This document shows positions 20,196 to 30,085 of a stretch of 64,000 bases of DNA, piece by piece. This DNA comes from Pseudomonadota bacterium (lineage in GTDB: Bacteria > Pseudomonadota > Gammaproteobacteria > Burkholderiales > Gallionellaceae), in NCBI GenBank assembly GCA_021787435.1, contig JAJYLY010000003.1, positions 62,001 through 126,000 of the forward strand, read 5' to 3'. The stretch's first letter is position 1. Each line of letters starts with the position of its first letter. The notes under the pieces are model-generated. The model saw nothing but the letters and a program-made list of their open reading frames with translations, was not told the DNA's origin and ran no database searches. A program made the translations under genes and the position numbers.

Positions 20196-21032
20196 ATGAA
20201 ACTTGCTTGTCCGGCACCCGCCAAGCTGAACCTGTTTTTGCATGTCACAGGCCGCCGCGAGGATGGCTATCACGAGTTGCAGACGCTGTTTCGTTTCATC
20301 GATCTCAACGATACGCTGCATTTTTCTTTGAGAACGGATGGGATGGTTCACCGCATAAACGATATCGAGGGCGTGCCGGAAGATCAGGATTTATGCGTTC
20401 GCGCAGCGCGCCTGTTGCAAAAGGAGTCGGGTTCATCGCTGGGTGTGGATATTGAAGTCGAAAAGCGCATTCCGATGGGTGGTGGCTTGGGCGGCGGCAG
20501 TTCCGATGCGGCAACCACGCTGATCGCGGTGAACCGTCTGTGGTCGCTGGGCTTGACACGTTCCCGCCTGATGGAACTGGGCTTAAAGCTCGGTGCAGAT
20601 GTGCCGGTATTCATATTCGGCGAAAATGCCTTTGCCGAGGGGGTGGGCGAGAAACTGCAGGCCTATGCGTTGCCGCCGGCATGGTATGTGGTGCTTTACC
20701 CGCCCGTGCATGTGCCCACAGCCAAAATATTTTCGCATCCAGAATTGACACGGGACTCGGTTTCGATAATAATTCGCGCCCTCTCAACGCAGCCATTGCG
20801 CAACGATCTGCAGGCCGTGGTGTGCAGTCTTTATCCGGAAGTGGCCGATTATATCGCCGAGCTTGGCCGTCATGGCCGTGCGATGATGACCGGTTCCGGC
20901 GCATGCGTGTTCGCCGAATTTGAGAGCCGGGAAAAGGCCTATGCCGTATTGCAGCAGCTGCCGCGATCGATGAGAGGAGTGGCAGTACAAGGTTTGTTAA
21001 GGCATCCATTGCATGACTGGGTGCCGGATTGA
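20196..21032 (+). CDS. ispE: 4-diphosphocytidyl-2-C-methyl-D-erythritol kinase IspE
   Basis: A 278-residue GHMP kinase of the MEP isoprenoid pathway. The substrate site is [20 protein letters not shown] and the ATP-binding motif [17 protein letters not shown] is intact. The C-terminal SGACVFAEF is the third GHMP motif. Its position between lolB and tRNA-Gln/prs is conserved in betaproteobacteria. Confidence 0.95.
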   Translation: MKLACPAPAKLNLFLHVTGRREDGYHELQTLFRFIDLNDTLHFSLRTDGMVHRINDIEGVPEDQDLCVRAARLLQKESGSSLGVDIEVEKRIPMGGGLGGGSSDAATTLIAVNRLWSLGLTRSRLMELGLKLGADVPVFIFGENAFAEGVGEKLQAYALPPAWYVVLYPPVHVPTAKIFSHPELTRDSVSIIIRALSTQPLRNDLQAVVCSLYPEVADYIAELGRHGRAMMTGSGACVFAEFESREKAYAVLQQLPRSMRGVAVQGLLRHPLHDWVPD

Positions 21033-21037
21033 GTAAT

Positions 21038-21112
21038 TGGGGAGTCGCCAAGTGGTAAGGCAACGGGTTTTGATCCCGTCATTCGTAGGTTCGATCCCTA
21101 CCTCCTCAGCCA
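21038..21112 (+). tRNA. tRNA-Gln (anticodon TTG)
   Basis: A 75-base tRNA with a complete cloverleaf and encoded CCA. The anticodon loop TTTTGAT gives TTG, the T-arm is TAGGTTCGATCCCTA, and the acceptor stem TGGGGAG pairs with CTCCTCA with one GU. It begins 5 bases after the ispE stop and 44 bases before prs. Confidence 0.96.
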
Positions 21113-21156
21113 TAATACGGGCTGTGCCCATTTGGTTTTTTCATTGAGGGGTTCAT

Positions 21157-22107
21157 GTGTCCTACGATAGCTTGATGGTGTTCACTGGCAATGCCAACCC
21201 TAAGCTTGCAGAAGCGGTGGCGCAGCACCTTGACATCACGCTGGGACGCGCGACCGTCGCGCGGTTTTCGGACGGCGAAGTGATGGTGGAACTCCTCGAG
21301 AATGTGCGCGGCAAGGATGTATTTATTTTGCAGTCCTCCTGTGCGCCGACCAACGACAATCTGATGGAAGTGATGGTGATGGCGGACGCGTTAAAACGCG
21401 CATCCGCAGGGCGGATTACCGCTGCGATGCCTTATTTCGGCTACGCGCGGCAGGACAGGCGACCGCGCTCGGCGCGTGTTGCGATCACGGCGAAGCTGGT
21501 TGCCGACATGCTGACCAGCGCCGGCGTGAACAGGCTCTTGACCATGGACTTGCACTCCGACCAGATACAGGGGTTTTTCGACATACCGGTGGACAATATA
21601 TATGCCAGTCCGATTCTGCTGGCAGACGTGTGGCGCCAGAACTATCCCAATCTGATCGTGGTGTCGCCTGACGTGGGCGGCGTGGTGAGAGCCCGCGCGC
21701 TGGCCAAGCAGCTGGATGCGGACCTTGCGATCATAGACAAACGCCGGCCCAAACCGAATGTGTCCAAGGTGATGAACATCATAGGCGAAGTGTCGGGGCG
21801 AACCTGTCTCATCATGGACGATCTGGTAGACACTGCCAACACGCTGTGCGAAGCGGCCAAGGCATTGAAGGAAAAAGGCGCTACGCGCGTACTGGCCTAT
21901 TGCACGCATCCGGTGCTGTCAGGCCCCGCGGTCGAACGCATTGAAGCTTCTGCGATCGACGAGCTGGTCGTGACCGACACGATACCGTTGTCGGAAGCTG
22001 CAGGCAACTGTCGTCGCATCCGCCAGTTGAGCACGGCGGAGTTGATGGCGGAAACGATACGCCGCATCAACAACGAGGAGTCGGTCAGTTCGTTGTTTAC
22101 CGAATGA
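21157..22107 (+). CDS. prs: Ribose-phosphate pyrophosphokinase
   Basis: A 316-residue PRPP synthase making phosphoribosyl pyrophosphate from ribose-5-phosphate and [20 protein letters not shown], the flexible-loop arginines in [19 protein letters not shown] and the PRPP-binding [13 protein letters not shown] are all present. The start is GTG at 21157, which gives the betaproteobacterial N-terminus SYDSLMVF; the next ATG is 6 codons later. Confidence 0.96.
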   Translation: MSYDSLMVFTGNANPKLAEAVAQHLDITLGRATVARFSDGEVMVELLENVRGKDVFILQSSCAPTNDNLMEVMVMADALKRASAGRITAAMPYFGYARQDRRPRSARVAITAKLVADMLTSAGVNRLLTMDLHSDQIQGFFDIPVDNIYASPILLADVWRQNYPNLIVVSPDVGGVVRARALAKQLDADLAIIDKRRPKPNVSKVMNIIGEVSGRTCLIMDDLVDTANTLCEAAKALKEKGATRVLAYCTHPVLSGPAVERIEASAIDELVVTDTIPLSEAAGNCRRIRQLSTAELMAETIRRINNEESVSSLFTE

Positions 22108-22185
22108 GTTTTGGCGGCAGTCATGTTGGCTACCGCATGTCTGAATCATCTGGTCGCGGATGGTTCTATTTTGGAGAAGTAGAAA

Positions 22186-22815
22186 ATGAAGATTGAATTC
22201 AATGCAACAAAGCGCAATACGCAAGGTACGGGTGCGAGCCGCCGTCTGCGTAAAGCCGGTTTCGTCCCGGGCGTTGTATACGGTTCCGGTGATGCGGTGA
22301 TGATACAGATGAACCACAACGAACTGTATTACAAGTTGCGCGCGGAGGAGTTTCACGCATCCGTCTTGACCATGAATCTGGACGGCAAGGCGGAAGCCGT
22401 GCAGTTGCGCGCTTTCGTGATGCACCCGTTCCGTCAGCAGGTTCAGCATATGGACTTCCAGCGCGTGGACATGGGCAAGAAGATACACATCAAGGTGCCG
22501 CTGCATTTTATCAACGAAGAAACAGCGCCTGGTGTGAAGACCGGCGGCGGCAAGATCAGCCATGTGATGATCGATGTGGACGTCACCAGCCTGCCTGCAG
22601 ACCTGCCAGCCTTCATTGAGGTGGATCTGGGCAAGCTTGAGCTTGGCCACTCGGTCCACCTGTCCGACTTGGTCCTGCCCAAGGGAGTTGAGTTGGCCGC
22701 TCACGGCACGCATACTGGCGAGGCTGTTGTCGCGACGATACATGTGCCGCGCGGCGCTGTCGAAGCTGAGGCCGTCGCTGAAGAAGCCGAGGTTGCACCT
22801 GCTGCGAAGAAGTAA
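22186..22815 (+). CDS. rplY: 50S ribosomal protein L25 (Ctc family)
   Basis: A 209-residue long-form L25/TL5/Ctc. The N-terminal 5S rRNA-binding domain covers about residues 1-90 (RNTQGTGASRRLRKAGFVPG), followed by the C-terminal Ctc domain (LHFINEETAPGVKTGGGKIS) and an Ala/Glu-rich tail. It is preceded by GGAGAAGTAGAAA and followed by a terminator. It has its usual place between prs and pth. Confidence 0.95.
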   Translation: MKIEFNATKRNTQGTGASRRLRKAGFVPGVVYGSGDAVMIQMNHNELYYKLRAEEFHASVLTMNLDGKAEAVQLRAFVMHPFRQQVQHMDFQRVDMGKKIHIKVPLHFINEETAPGVKTGGGKISHVMIDVDVTSLPADLPAFIEVDLGKLELGHSVHLSDLVLPKGVELAAHGTHTGEAVVATIHVPRGAVEAEAVAEEAEVAPAAKK

Positions 22816-22831
22816 AAGGGGATACCCTTTG

Positions 22832-22870
22832 AAACCCGCCATTGCTGATTGCGGCATGGCGGGTTTTGTT
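22832..22870 (+). terminator. Rho-independent terminator after rplY
   Basis: An 11-base perfect stem (AAACCCGCCAT / ATGGCGGGTTT) with a 13-base loop is followed by T-rich sequence. It closes the prs-rplY unit. Confidence 0.85.
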
Positions 22871-22903
22871 TTTGGAACAGGATGTTAAGATGGTCTTTAA
22901 CTG

Positions 22904-23479
22904 ATGAATCCGATACGCTTGATTGTGGGCCTGGGGAATCCGGGCCGCGAGTATGATACGACCCGCCATAATGCCGGATTCTGGTGGGTGGATGAGCTTG
23001 CCCGGAACGAAAGCTTGAGCTTCAGGAATGAAGCAAAGTTTTTCGCCTTGCTTGCGCGTGGTCATTTGCACGGGCATGAAGCCTTTTTGCTCAAGCCGCA
23101 AACATTCATGAATGCCAGTGGACGATCTGTGGCTGCAGTTGCCCAGTTCTTCAGGATCGCTCCTGCGGAGATTCTAGTGGCGCACGATGAACTGGATCTG
23201 CAGCCCGGCATCGCGCGCCTGAAAATGGGCGGGGGGCACGGCGGGCACAATGGACTTAAAGATATCATCGCGCATCTGGGCACCAGGGACTTCTGGCGTC
23301 TGAGGCTGGGAGTGGGGCATCCCGGCGATCGTGCCGAAGTGGTGAATTACGTTTTGCACGACCCGCGCCGCGAGGAGCAGGAGTTGATAGAGGATGCGCT
23401 GAAAAAATCGCAGCATGTCGCGCCGCTCATTATAGAAGGAAAAATGGAAGCCGCGATGCTGAAGCTGCACAGCAAGTGA
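22904..23479 (+). CDS. pth: Peptidyl-tRNA hydrolase
   Basis: A 191-residue Pth that releases peptides from drop-off peptidyl-tRNA. The motifs [20 protein letters not shown] (with the catalytic His), [15 protein letters not shown] and [20 protein letters not shown] are intact. It lies between rplY and ychF as in related genomes. Confidence 0.96.
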   Translation: MNPIRLIVGLGNPGREYDTTRHNAGFWWVDELARNESLSFRNEAKFFALLARGHLHGHEAFLLKPQTFMNASGRSVAAVAQFFRIAPAEILVAHDELDLQPGIARLKMGGGHGGHNGLKDIIAHLGTRDFWRLRLGVGHPGDRAEVVNYVLHDPRREEQELIEDALKKSQHVAPLIIEGKMEAAMLKLHSK

Positions 23480-23524
23480 GGATTGAGGAGTGAGGAAAAC
23501 CTCTACTCCGTTTATAACTCAATC

Positions 23525-23917
23525 CTAGTCGTCGTCGCCCCAGCGCCGATAATAGCCGTCATCATCGCCCCAGCGTGGAACGTAAACAACGCGAGGAGGA
23601 GGCTGATAATATTGCTGCGGCGGGTAATAGGCCTGTTGTTGAGGGTAATAGGCCTGTTGTTGAGGGTAATAGGCCTGTTGTGGGTAGTACACTTGCTGGG
23701 GCGGACCGTAATAAGGTCTGGAATAGGTTTGGCCGGCGTTGTAACCTATCACTGCTCCCAAGGCGGATGCAGCCACTCTCCCATTGCCTTGCCCCACTTG
23801 GGCGCCAAGCAGGCCGCCTGCTATAGCACCTAGAATTCCTCCTCCGTCTGCATGAGCAGGAAGCGAAACCAGTCCGATTGTTGCGGCAAGCGATACGGCG
23901 ATCAGTCGATTCTTCAA
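23525..23917 (-). CDS. Glycine-zipper protein with Tyr/Pro/Gln repeat tail
   Basis: About 130 residues from a TTG at 23917 preceded by AAAGGGA; no ATG closer to the signal peptide exists. A signal peptide (RLIAVSLAATIGLVSLPAHA) is followed by a glycine-zipper 2TM-like segment (ILGAIAGGLLGAQVGQGNGR). The tail holds near-identical heptads QAYYPQQ encoded by 21-base tandem repeats, then RWGDDDGYYRRWGDDD. It is probably a surface or outer-membrane protein of unknown role, inserted between pth and ychF on the opposite strand. Confidence 0.7.
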   Translation of the reverse strand: MKNRLIAVSLAATIGLVSLPAHADGGGILGAIAGGLLGAQVGQGNGRVAASALGAVIGYNAGQTYSRPYYGPPQQVYYPQQAYYPQQQAYYPQQQAYYPPQQYYQPPPRVVYVPRWGDDDGYYRRWGDDD

Positions 23918-24217
23918 TTCTTGTCCCTTTGCTAAGAAAAGTACGATCATTAGGCATGGGGTTGACGAATTTAGTTCCATCCAAAAAATTTTGTCGAGCA
24001 GCATCTGCCCATCTGTTGCAGCAAGCCTTTGGATCGGTGTTGCTGTGAGTGTTACAATCTCATTTTTCAATACAAAACCGATACAAAATCGTTGTCAAAC
24101 TGCTTCGATTGTTTTGTCTTGCAGCCATTTAAATCATCACCTCGCGGTTCTGAGTGCATGCAGCTTTCGACGATGCCGACGTTAGGCTTGATGACCATTT
24201 GATATTAAAGGAAAACC

Positions 24218-25309
24218 ATGAGTTTGAAATGCGGTATCGTAGGTCTGCCCAACGTCGGCAAGAGCACGCTGTTTAACGCCTTAACCAAGGCGGGAATAGC
24301 AGCAGAGAATTATCCCTTCTGCACGATAGAGCCCAACGTCGGCATCGTCGAAGTGCCTGACAAACGCATGGAGGAGCTTGCCAAAATCGTCAAGCCCCAG
24401 CGCATGCAGCCTGCGATCGTCGAGTTCGTGGATATCGCGGGGCTGGTTGCGGGCGCCTCCAAAGGCGAAGGGTTGGGAAACCAGTTTCTGGCCAACATCA
24501 GAGAGACGGACGCGATCGTCAATGTGGTGCGCTGCTTCGACGATCCCAACGTGGTGCATGTGTCTGGCCGCGTTGATCCGATATCCGACATCGAGACCAT
24601 CATCACCGAGCTGGCATTGGCTGACCTGACTGTTGTCGAACGCACGCTGCAACGCGAAGGCAAGAAGGCGAAATCGGGAGACAAGGATGCGCAAAAGCTG
24701 GTGACCGTTCTTGAGAAACTGCTGCCCCATCTCAATGAAGGCAAGCCTGCGCGCACGCTGGGACTTTCCGAAGAAGAGAAGGAGATCGTCAAGCCTCTGT
24801 GTCTTCTGACCATCAAGCCCGCGATGTATGTCGGAAATGTGATGGAAGACGGTTTTGAGAACAATCAACATCTCGATCGCCTGCGCGAACATGCGGCCAG
24901 GGAAGGCGCGCCTGTGGTTGCGCTGTGCGCAAAAATAGAGGCTGAACTTGCCGATCTTGACGATGCGGACAAGCAGGAGTTTCTGGCCGACCTAGGGCTT
25001 GATGAACCTGGTCTCAATCGCCTAATACGCACGGGCTACGAGCTGCTCGGGCTGCAGACCTATTTCACAGCCGGCGTGAAGGAAGTGCGCGCTTGGACCA
25101 TACACAAGGGCGACACTGCACCCAAGGCGGCAGGCGTGATCCACACCGATTTCGAGCGCGGCTTCATCCGTGCGCAGACCATCTCCTACGCGGATTTCAT
25201 CGCCTGCAATGGCGAGGCGGGTGCGAAGGAAAAGGGCAAGATGCGCGTCGAGGGGAAAGACTACGTGGTGCAGGATGGCGATGTGATGAATTTCCTGTTC
25301 AACGTCTGA
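24218..25309 (+). CDS. ychF: Ribosome-binding ATPase YchF (OLA1 family)
   Basis: A 363-residue Obg-family ATPase. G1 is [15 protein letters not shown]3 is DIAGLV, and the altered G4 gives ATP preference. A coiled-coil insertion and a C-terminal TGS domain ([20 protein letters not shown]) are present. It binds ribosomes and is linked to redox-stress responses. AAAGGAAAACC precedes the ATG. Confidence 0.96.
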   Translation: MSLKCGIVGLPNVGKSTLFNALTKAGIAAENYPFCTIEPNVGIVEVPDKRMEELAKIVKPQRMQPAIVEFVDIAGLVAGASKGEGLGNQFLANIRETDAIVNVVRCFDDPNVVHVSGRVDPISDIETIITELALADLTVVERTLQREGKKAKSGDKDAQKLVTVLEKLLPHLNEGKPARTLGLSEEEKEIVKPLCLLTIKPAMYVGNVMEDGFENNQHLDRLREHAAREGAPVVALCAKIEAELADLDDADKQEFLADLGLDEPGLNRLIRTGYELLGLQTYFTAGVKEVRAWTIHKGDTAPKAAGVIHTDFERGFIRAQTISYADFIACNGEAGAKEKGKMRVEGKDYVVQDGDVMNFLFNV

Positions 25310-25352
25310 ATCAATTCATAATTATCAATTGTTAAACGATGATGATCGTTCA

Positions 25353-26318
25353 ATGAATCTCCGCGCCTGGAAACTGCTTGATCTGCTCTCCGACGGCGCA
25401 TTCCATTCCGGGGACGACTTGGCGAAGAGGCTGGGTGTTTCGCGCGCAACTGTGTTCAACGATATGACACTTGCGGAAAAAGACGGGGTCCATCTGCAGC
25501 GCATCAGGGGGCGCGGCTACCGTCTGCCGGGCGGCTGGCAGCCTTTGGATAAGAACGAGGTCGAAAGTTTTATGGGCAACGCGGCTGCCCGTTTCAGCAT
25601 CGAAGTCCTGCAGCAAGCGGCATCGAGCAACACGGAACTGTTGCGCCGTTCCGGCGTGCAGAGCGGTGCGGTGCTGGCGGTCGAACTGCAGACCGCGGGC
25701 AGGGGGCGGCTGGGCCGCATCTGGCATTCGGGACTTGGCAATGCGCTGACGTTCTCGCTGTCCTGGCGTTTCGATTGCGGCCTGAATGCGCTCTCGGGAC
25801 TTAGCCTTGCAGCGGGGGTCGCGGTGCTCCGCGCCTTGAAGCGATACGATGTTATCGGTGTCGGACTGAAATGGCCGAACGACATCCTCACCCCTCATGG
25901 AAAGCTGGGCGGGGTGCTGATCGAGGCGCAGGGCGACATGTACGGTCCCAGTCTTGCGGTGATCGGGATAGGCATCAATTGCAGCCTGCCTGTGATGATC
26001 ACAAAGGCCATCGATCAGCCGGCTGTCGCGCTGGATGGGATATGCGCGCGGCCGCCTTCGCGCAACCGGCTGCTGGCAGCGCTGCTCGAAGAGCTGGCGG
26101 CAGTACTGGATATATTTGCCGGCGATGGATTCGCAACGCTGCGCGCCGAATGGGAGAGATATCACGCGCAGCAGAATTTGCCGGTACGCCTGCTGATGCC
26201 GGATGGCAAGGCTGTCAGCGGTGTGGCGCGCGGCGTGAGCGATAATGGCGAGCTGATATTGGAAACAGCACAAGGCATCAGGCAATATAATGCGGGCGAA
26301 GTGGGGGCGAAGCCGTGA
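25353..26318 (+). CDS. birA: Biotin-[acetyl-CoA carboxylase] ligase / repressor BirA
   Basis: About 321 residues. An N-terminal winged helix (SGDDLAKRLGVSRATVFNDM) is followed by the ligase domain with QTAGRGRLGRIWHSG (biotinyl-AMP loop), LKWPNDIL and KLGGVLIEAQGD. It charges the biotin carboxyl carrier protein and, with its DNA-binding domain, can repress biotin genes. The ATG at 25353 is preferred to a TTG 8 codons upstream; no clear SD is present for either. It overlaps coaX. Confidence 0.93.
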   Translation: MNLRAWKLLDLLSDGAFHSGDDLAKRLGVSRATVFNDMTLAEKDGVHLQRIRGRGYRLPGGWQPLDKNEVESFMGNAAARFSIEVLQQAASSNTELLRRSGVQSGAVLAVELQTAGRGRLGRIWHSGLGNALTFSLSWRFDCGLNALSGLSLAAGVAVLRALKRYDVIGVGLKWPNDILTPHGKLGGVLIEAQGDMYGPSLAVIGIGINCSLPVMITKAIDQPAVALDGICARPPSRNRLLAALLEELAAVLDIFAGDGFATLRAEWERYHAQQNLPVRLLMPDGKAVSGVARGVSDNGELILETAQGIRQYNAGEVGAKP

Positions 26319-27028
26319 AAAGATTGCTGATCGATGCGGGAAACACCAACATCAAGCTGGCAGAAGAGGATGACTGGCCGCAAATAGTCAGCTTGCCGAC
26401 CAGCCGCGCGTACGATTTGAGTCTTCTGCAATTTGGCGATGTGCAACAAGTCTGGGCGAGCAATGTGGCGGGCGATGAAGTCGCAGCGCAGATTATCCGC
26501 GCCTGTGCGGAGAGTTGCATGCCATTGCAGTTCATCGAGGCAAGAGCCGAGCAGTGCGGCGTACGCAACAGCTATGAGGTGCCAGAGCTTCTGGGCAGCG
26601 ACCGCTGGGCTGCAATGATCGCGGCATGGCATCATGTTAGGAGCGCTTGCCTGGTGGTGAATTGCGGAACAGCAACCACGATAGATGCGCTATCAGGCGA
26701 AGGCGAATTCATAGGCGGGCTAATCCTGCCGGGAATCGCGCTGATGCAGAAAAGCCTCTTTGTCGCGACCGCGTTGCCGGAATTGGATGAGGGCAGCTAT
26801 GCGGACTTCCCGAAAAATACAGCCGATGCGATTTGCAGCGGTGCTGTCAAGGCCACCTGCGGTGCTATACATCGGCAGCATGAACTTCTGGATATGCAAT
26901 CCCCAGTCCTGCTTTGCGGAGGAGCTGCTCACCTGTTGTTGCCGCATCTGGCTTTGCAGACGGAGATGATGGACAATCTCGTGCTGCAGGGATTGAGATT
27001 AATAGCAGGGGATGCGGATCGGGTATGA
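26315..27028 (+). CDS. coaX: Type III pantothenate kinase CoaX
   Basis: A 237-residue ASKHA-fold kinase, the first step of CoA synthesis. LLIDAGNTNIKLAEEDDW is the N-terminal phosphate motif, and LGSDRWAAMIAAWHHVRSAC plus VVNCGTATTIDAL contain the conserved catalytic and binding residues. The start is GTG overlapping the birA stop; the stop overlaps the SPOR gene start. The birA-coaX-SPOR order is typical of betaproteobacteria. Confidence 0.94.
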   Translation: MKRLLIDAGNTNIKLAEEDDWPQIVSLPTSRAYDLSLLQFGDVQQVWASNVAGDEVAAQIIRACAESCMPLQFIEARAEQCGVRNSYEVPELLGSDRWAAMIAAWHHVRSACLVVNCGTATTIDALSGEGEFIGGLILPGIALMQKSLFVATALPELDEGSYADFPKNTADAICSGAVKATCGAIHRQHELLDMQSPVLLCGGAAHLLLPHLALQTEMMDNLVLQGLRLIAGDADRV

Positions 27029-27690
27029 AGATATTCTTTTGGATTTTGGTCGCAGTGAATGTGGTTTTTTTTGCGGTGATGAAGTCCGGCATGCTGGACG
27101 AAGCGCAGGAACCTGCACCGCTTCCGCTGCACGCGGAACAGATATCTCTTCTGAATGCCGCACAGACGGCCCATGACGCCGCAGAACAGCCGCCTTCCCC
27201 ACTGCCTGCATCGGCGCCTGCAGCAGAGAGCGCATGTTTTGAATGGGGCGAGTTTTCGGGTGCTGAGATCGACCAGGTCGCGCAGGCGCTGCAGAAGTTG
27301 CAGCTGGGCGACAGGCTGAGCCGCCACGATGTCGGTCACACGATAGGCTATTGGGTTTACATTCCTCCGCTCAAGGACAAGGCCATGGTGGCCCAGAGGG
27401 TCGCACAGCTCAAGGCGCTCGGCGTGTCGGACTATTTTGTCGTGCAAGATGCGGGAATATGGATGAATGCAATTTCACTTGGCCTATTCAAAACGCATGA
27501 GGCTGCTCAGCATTTTCTGGATGGATTGCACACAAAGGGTATACGTAGCGCGAAGATCGGCGAGAAAGCAGGCAATAAACCGGCTGTGATGTTTGCGATG
27601 AACAATCTTAACAAGGAAACGAGCGACAAATTAAGCGTATTGCAAAAAGATTTTTCCGATATCGAGTTAAAGCGTGTTACTTGCCATTGA
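27025..27690 (+). CDS. SPOR-domain membrane protein
   Basis: About 221 residues with one N-terminal helix (IFFWILVAVNVVFFAVM), a Pro/Ala-rich linker and a C-terminal SPOR domain (about 75-185; YWVYIPPLKDKAMVAQRVAQ, GLFKTHEAAQHFLDGL). SPOR domains bind denuded septal glycan, so a division-site role is likely. It is coupled to coaX by a 4-base overlap and is the last gene before tRNA-Met. Confidence 0.88.
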   Translation: MKIFFWILVAVNVVFFAVMKSGMLDEAQEPAPLPLHAEQISLLNAAQTAHDAAEQPPSPLPASAPAAESACFEWGEFSGAEIDQVAQALQKLQLGDRLSRHDVGHTIGYWVYIPPLKDKAMVAQRVAQLKALGVSDYFVVQDAGIWMNAISLGLFKTHEAAQHFLDGLHTKGIRSAKIGEKAGNKPAVMFAMNNLNKETSDKLSVLQKDFSDIELKRVTCH

Positions 27691-27726
27691 CAGCAGGGTG
27701 TGAAATCCGGAAAATGCCGCCTCTTT

Positions 27727-27803
27727 GGTGATATAGCTCAGGTGGTTAGAGCGCAGCACTCATAACGCTGAGGTCGGTGGTTCAAATCCACCTATCACCA
27801 CCA
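27727..27803 (+). tRNA. tRNA-Met (anticodon CAT), island attachment site
   Basis: A 77-base tRNA with encoded CCA. The acceptor stem GGTGATA/TATCACC, anticodon loop CTCATAA and T-arm GGTGGTTCAAATCCACC are complete. The lack of initiator features suggests elongator tRNA-Met; a lysidine-type tRNA-Ile cannot be excluded from sequence alone. An integrase begins 220 bases downstream, making the tRNA 3' end the likely attL. Confidence 0.93.
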
Positions 27804-27810
27804 ATAAGTA

Positions 27811-27843
27811 AAAAAGCCCGCCTTGTTTTTGCGGGCTTTTTTG
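27811..27843 (+). terminator. Rho-independent terminator after tRNA-Met
   Basis: A 10-base perfect stem (AAAAGCCCGC / GCGGGCTTTT) has a 9-base loop and a trailing T-run, 8 bases after the CCA end. Confidence 0.85.
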
Positions 27844-28022
27844 CGTCTATTGCCAATAAATACATGGCTTCGCGCCGATGTCGTTCTGTCCGTAGTTGTG
27901 CCGGGAAGTCTTGGGGATTCTCATATCGTCTACATGTATTGAGGGTAGCGATGTGGGTATCCATTGTCATGTTTATATATTGTGGGTATCGTGGTTGAAT
28001 CTGATGCCTTGGAGGATGTGAA

Positions 28023-29168
28023 ATGGGAAAATTGAATGACAGGCAGATACAGGCGCTGAAGGCAACAGAAAAGCAGCAAAAACTCACCGATGGCGATGGA
28101 TTGATGTTACTGGTCAAACCGTCAGGGGCAAAGTTATGGCAATTACGCTATAGATTTGCGGGTAAGGAAAAAACATATTCTATCGGGCCATATCCACTCG
28201 TTTCGCTTGGTGAGGCGAGAAGAAAATCATTTGAGGCGAGAAAGTCAATCCTGGAGGGCATTGACCCTTCCGCAGCAAGGCAGGCAAGCAAGGCGGCATT
28301 GTTTGAACAAAAAGAACAACAAGAACGCGATGATTCCACCGCATTTGAGTTGATTGCAATGGAGTGGTTTGAAAAATTCCGGAAGAGCAATGATTGGGAG
28401 GATAATCACTCCGGAAAAATACTGGGCCGCCTTAATAAAGATATTTTCCCTTGGCTTGGTAAACGCCCTATTAAGGAAATAACAGCGCCTGAGCTTTTGT
28501 CGGTCGTTCGACGGATAGAGGCTCGAGGAGCTCTGGAAACAGCGCACCGGGCTTTATCAGAATGCGGTCGTGTTTTTAGATATGCTGTGGCTTGCGGGCT
28601 TGCCGAGCGTGATCCGTCTGGCGATCTTAAAGGCGCGCTGCCTCCTTATCGTAAGGATAAACATTTTGCCGCTGTAACTGATCCGAAAAAGGTTGGAGAT
28701 TTGCTCAGGGATATTCAAGCATATTGTGGTACGCATGTTGTACGGGCTGCATTTGCATTGTCGCCGCGATTGTTCTTGCGCCCAGGCGAGCTTCGGAGGC
28801 TGCAATGGGACTGGATAGACTGGGATGCAGCCATGGTGACCATTCCATCAAACGCTCACAAGACGGGAAAGAGAACCCGGGCACCTCATCTTGTTCCATT
28901 GTCACGCCAGTCAATTGACATACTTCGTGAAATTCAGCCGCTGACTGGTGATGATCAGTATGTTTTTCCTGGCGCACGTGATCATAACCGTCCGATGTCA
29001 GACAATGCGGTTAGATCCGCCATGCGCCGTTTGGGTTGGACAGGTGAGGAGATGACACCTCATGGTTTTCGAGCGATGGCATCGACCATAATGGACAATA
29101 TGGGATACTGTTGCTGCGCGTTTAAAATTACCCAGTCCTGCGCGTTGAATTTTACCCAGGCACTTTAG
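28023..29168 (+). pseudogene. P4-type tyrosine integrase, 3' end removed by IS21 element
   Basis: The protein has the DUF4102 N-terminal arm-binding domain (LTDGDGLMLLVKPSGAKLWQ), a core-binding domain (about 100-190) and most of the catalytic domain. The first Arg (LRPGELRRLQW) and the HxxR box (TPHGFRAMAST) are present. Native sequence stops at base 29108, after about 362 codons; the last ~19 residues and the stop come from the IS end. The second conserved His and the nucleophilic Tyr are absent, so it should be inactive. GGAGGATGTGAA precedes the ATG, and GTGGGTATC repeats upstream are likely arm sites. Confidence 0.9.
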
Positions 29169-29281
29169 CTGCCGTTCATGCTGGCTGCTGTGAACAAGTT
29201 TATCCCAAATTCAATGCTTCTGATTTTGAAATTGCATACAGGGAATGCGCCGGAGGCGCGTTCCCTGTGTGTGATGCCTTT

Positions 29282-30085
29282 CTAGAACGGCTCGTCTTCC
29301 GCTACAGATTTCCCGCGTTTGCTTTGCTCCCTGGCTTTGATGCGTATCTTTGCCTTTTCGTTGCTATGGCGGAATCGATAGGACTCGTTACCGGTTTCGA
29401 CGATATGGCAGTGATGCGTCAGACGATCCAGCAATGCCGTTGTCATCTTGGCATCACCAAAGACATGGGCCCATTCCCCGAAGGTCAGGTTCGTCGTGAT
29501 GATCACACTGGTGTGCTCGTAAAGTTTGGAGAGCAGATGGAACAGCAAGGCGCCTCCAGACTGACTGAACGGCAGATAGCCAAGCTCATCGAGTATCACC
29601 AGATCCATGCGCATCAATGCAAAGGCCAGTTTGCCCGCCTTGCCTGCTGCCTTCTCCTGCTCCAGAAGATTGACCAGATCGACCGTCGAGTAATACCTCA
29701 CCCGCTTGCCATGACGGGTTATGCCCGCAATACCGAGCGCGGTAGCCAGATGGGTCTTGCCAGTCCCCGTACCCCCGATGAATACGACGTTGTGCGCCTG
29801 TTCAGTAAAGGACATGCCCGCCAGTTCCTCGATCAAGGAACGGTCCACCTTCGACTGTTCGAAATCGAATCCAGCCAGATCACGGTGCACCGGGAATTTG
29901 GCGCTATGCATCTGGTAGTTGATCGAACGCATGTGCCGGTCGGTGTATTCCGCCTGCAGCAGGTGTTCGATCAGCCAGCGCGAAGTCTGCATGCCCACCG
30001 AATCTCCGGCAGCTGCGACTTCCTCCCAGGCTCCAGCCATCCCATACAAGCGCAGGCTTTTAAGATCGGCGGCAACATCACGCAT
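29282..30085 (-). CDS. istB: IS21-family ATP-binding protein IstB
   Basis: About 267 residues from the ATG at 30085, preceded by GAGGAGG with 6-base spacing. Walker A is [17 protein letters not shown] and Walker B is [17 protein letters not shown]. IstB is the AAA+ helper that selects targets for IstA. It overlaps istA by 8 bases and looks intact. Confidence 0.95.
   Translation of the reverse strand: MRDVAADLKSLRLYGMAGAWEEVAAAGDSVGMQTSRWLIEHLLQAEYTDRHMRSINYQMHSAKFPVHRDLAGFDFEQSKVDRSLIEELAGMSFTEQAHNVVFIGGTGTGKTHLATALGIAGITRHGKRVRYYSTVDLVNLLEQEKAAGKAGKLAFALMRMDLVILDELGYLPFSQSGGALLFHLLSKLYEHTSVIITTNLTFGEWAHVFGDAKMTTALLDRLTHHCHIVETGNESYRFRHSNEKAKIRIKAREQSKRGKSVAEDEPF

Noticed and set aside
21919..22857. 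A 312-codon open frame antisense to prs and rplY
   Set aside because: It lies wholly opposite two well-supported core genes and has no SD or recognisable domain; it is a by-product of their codon use.
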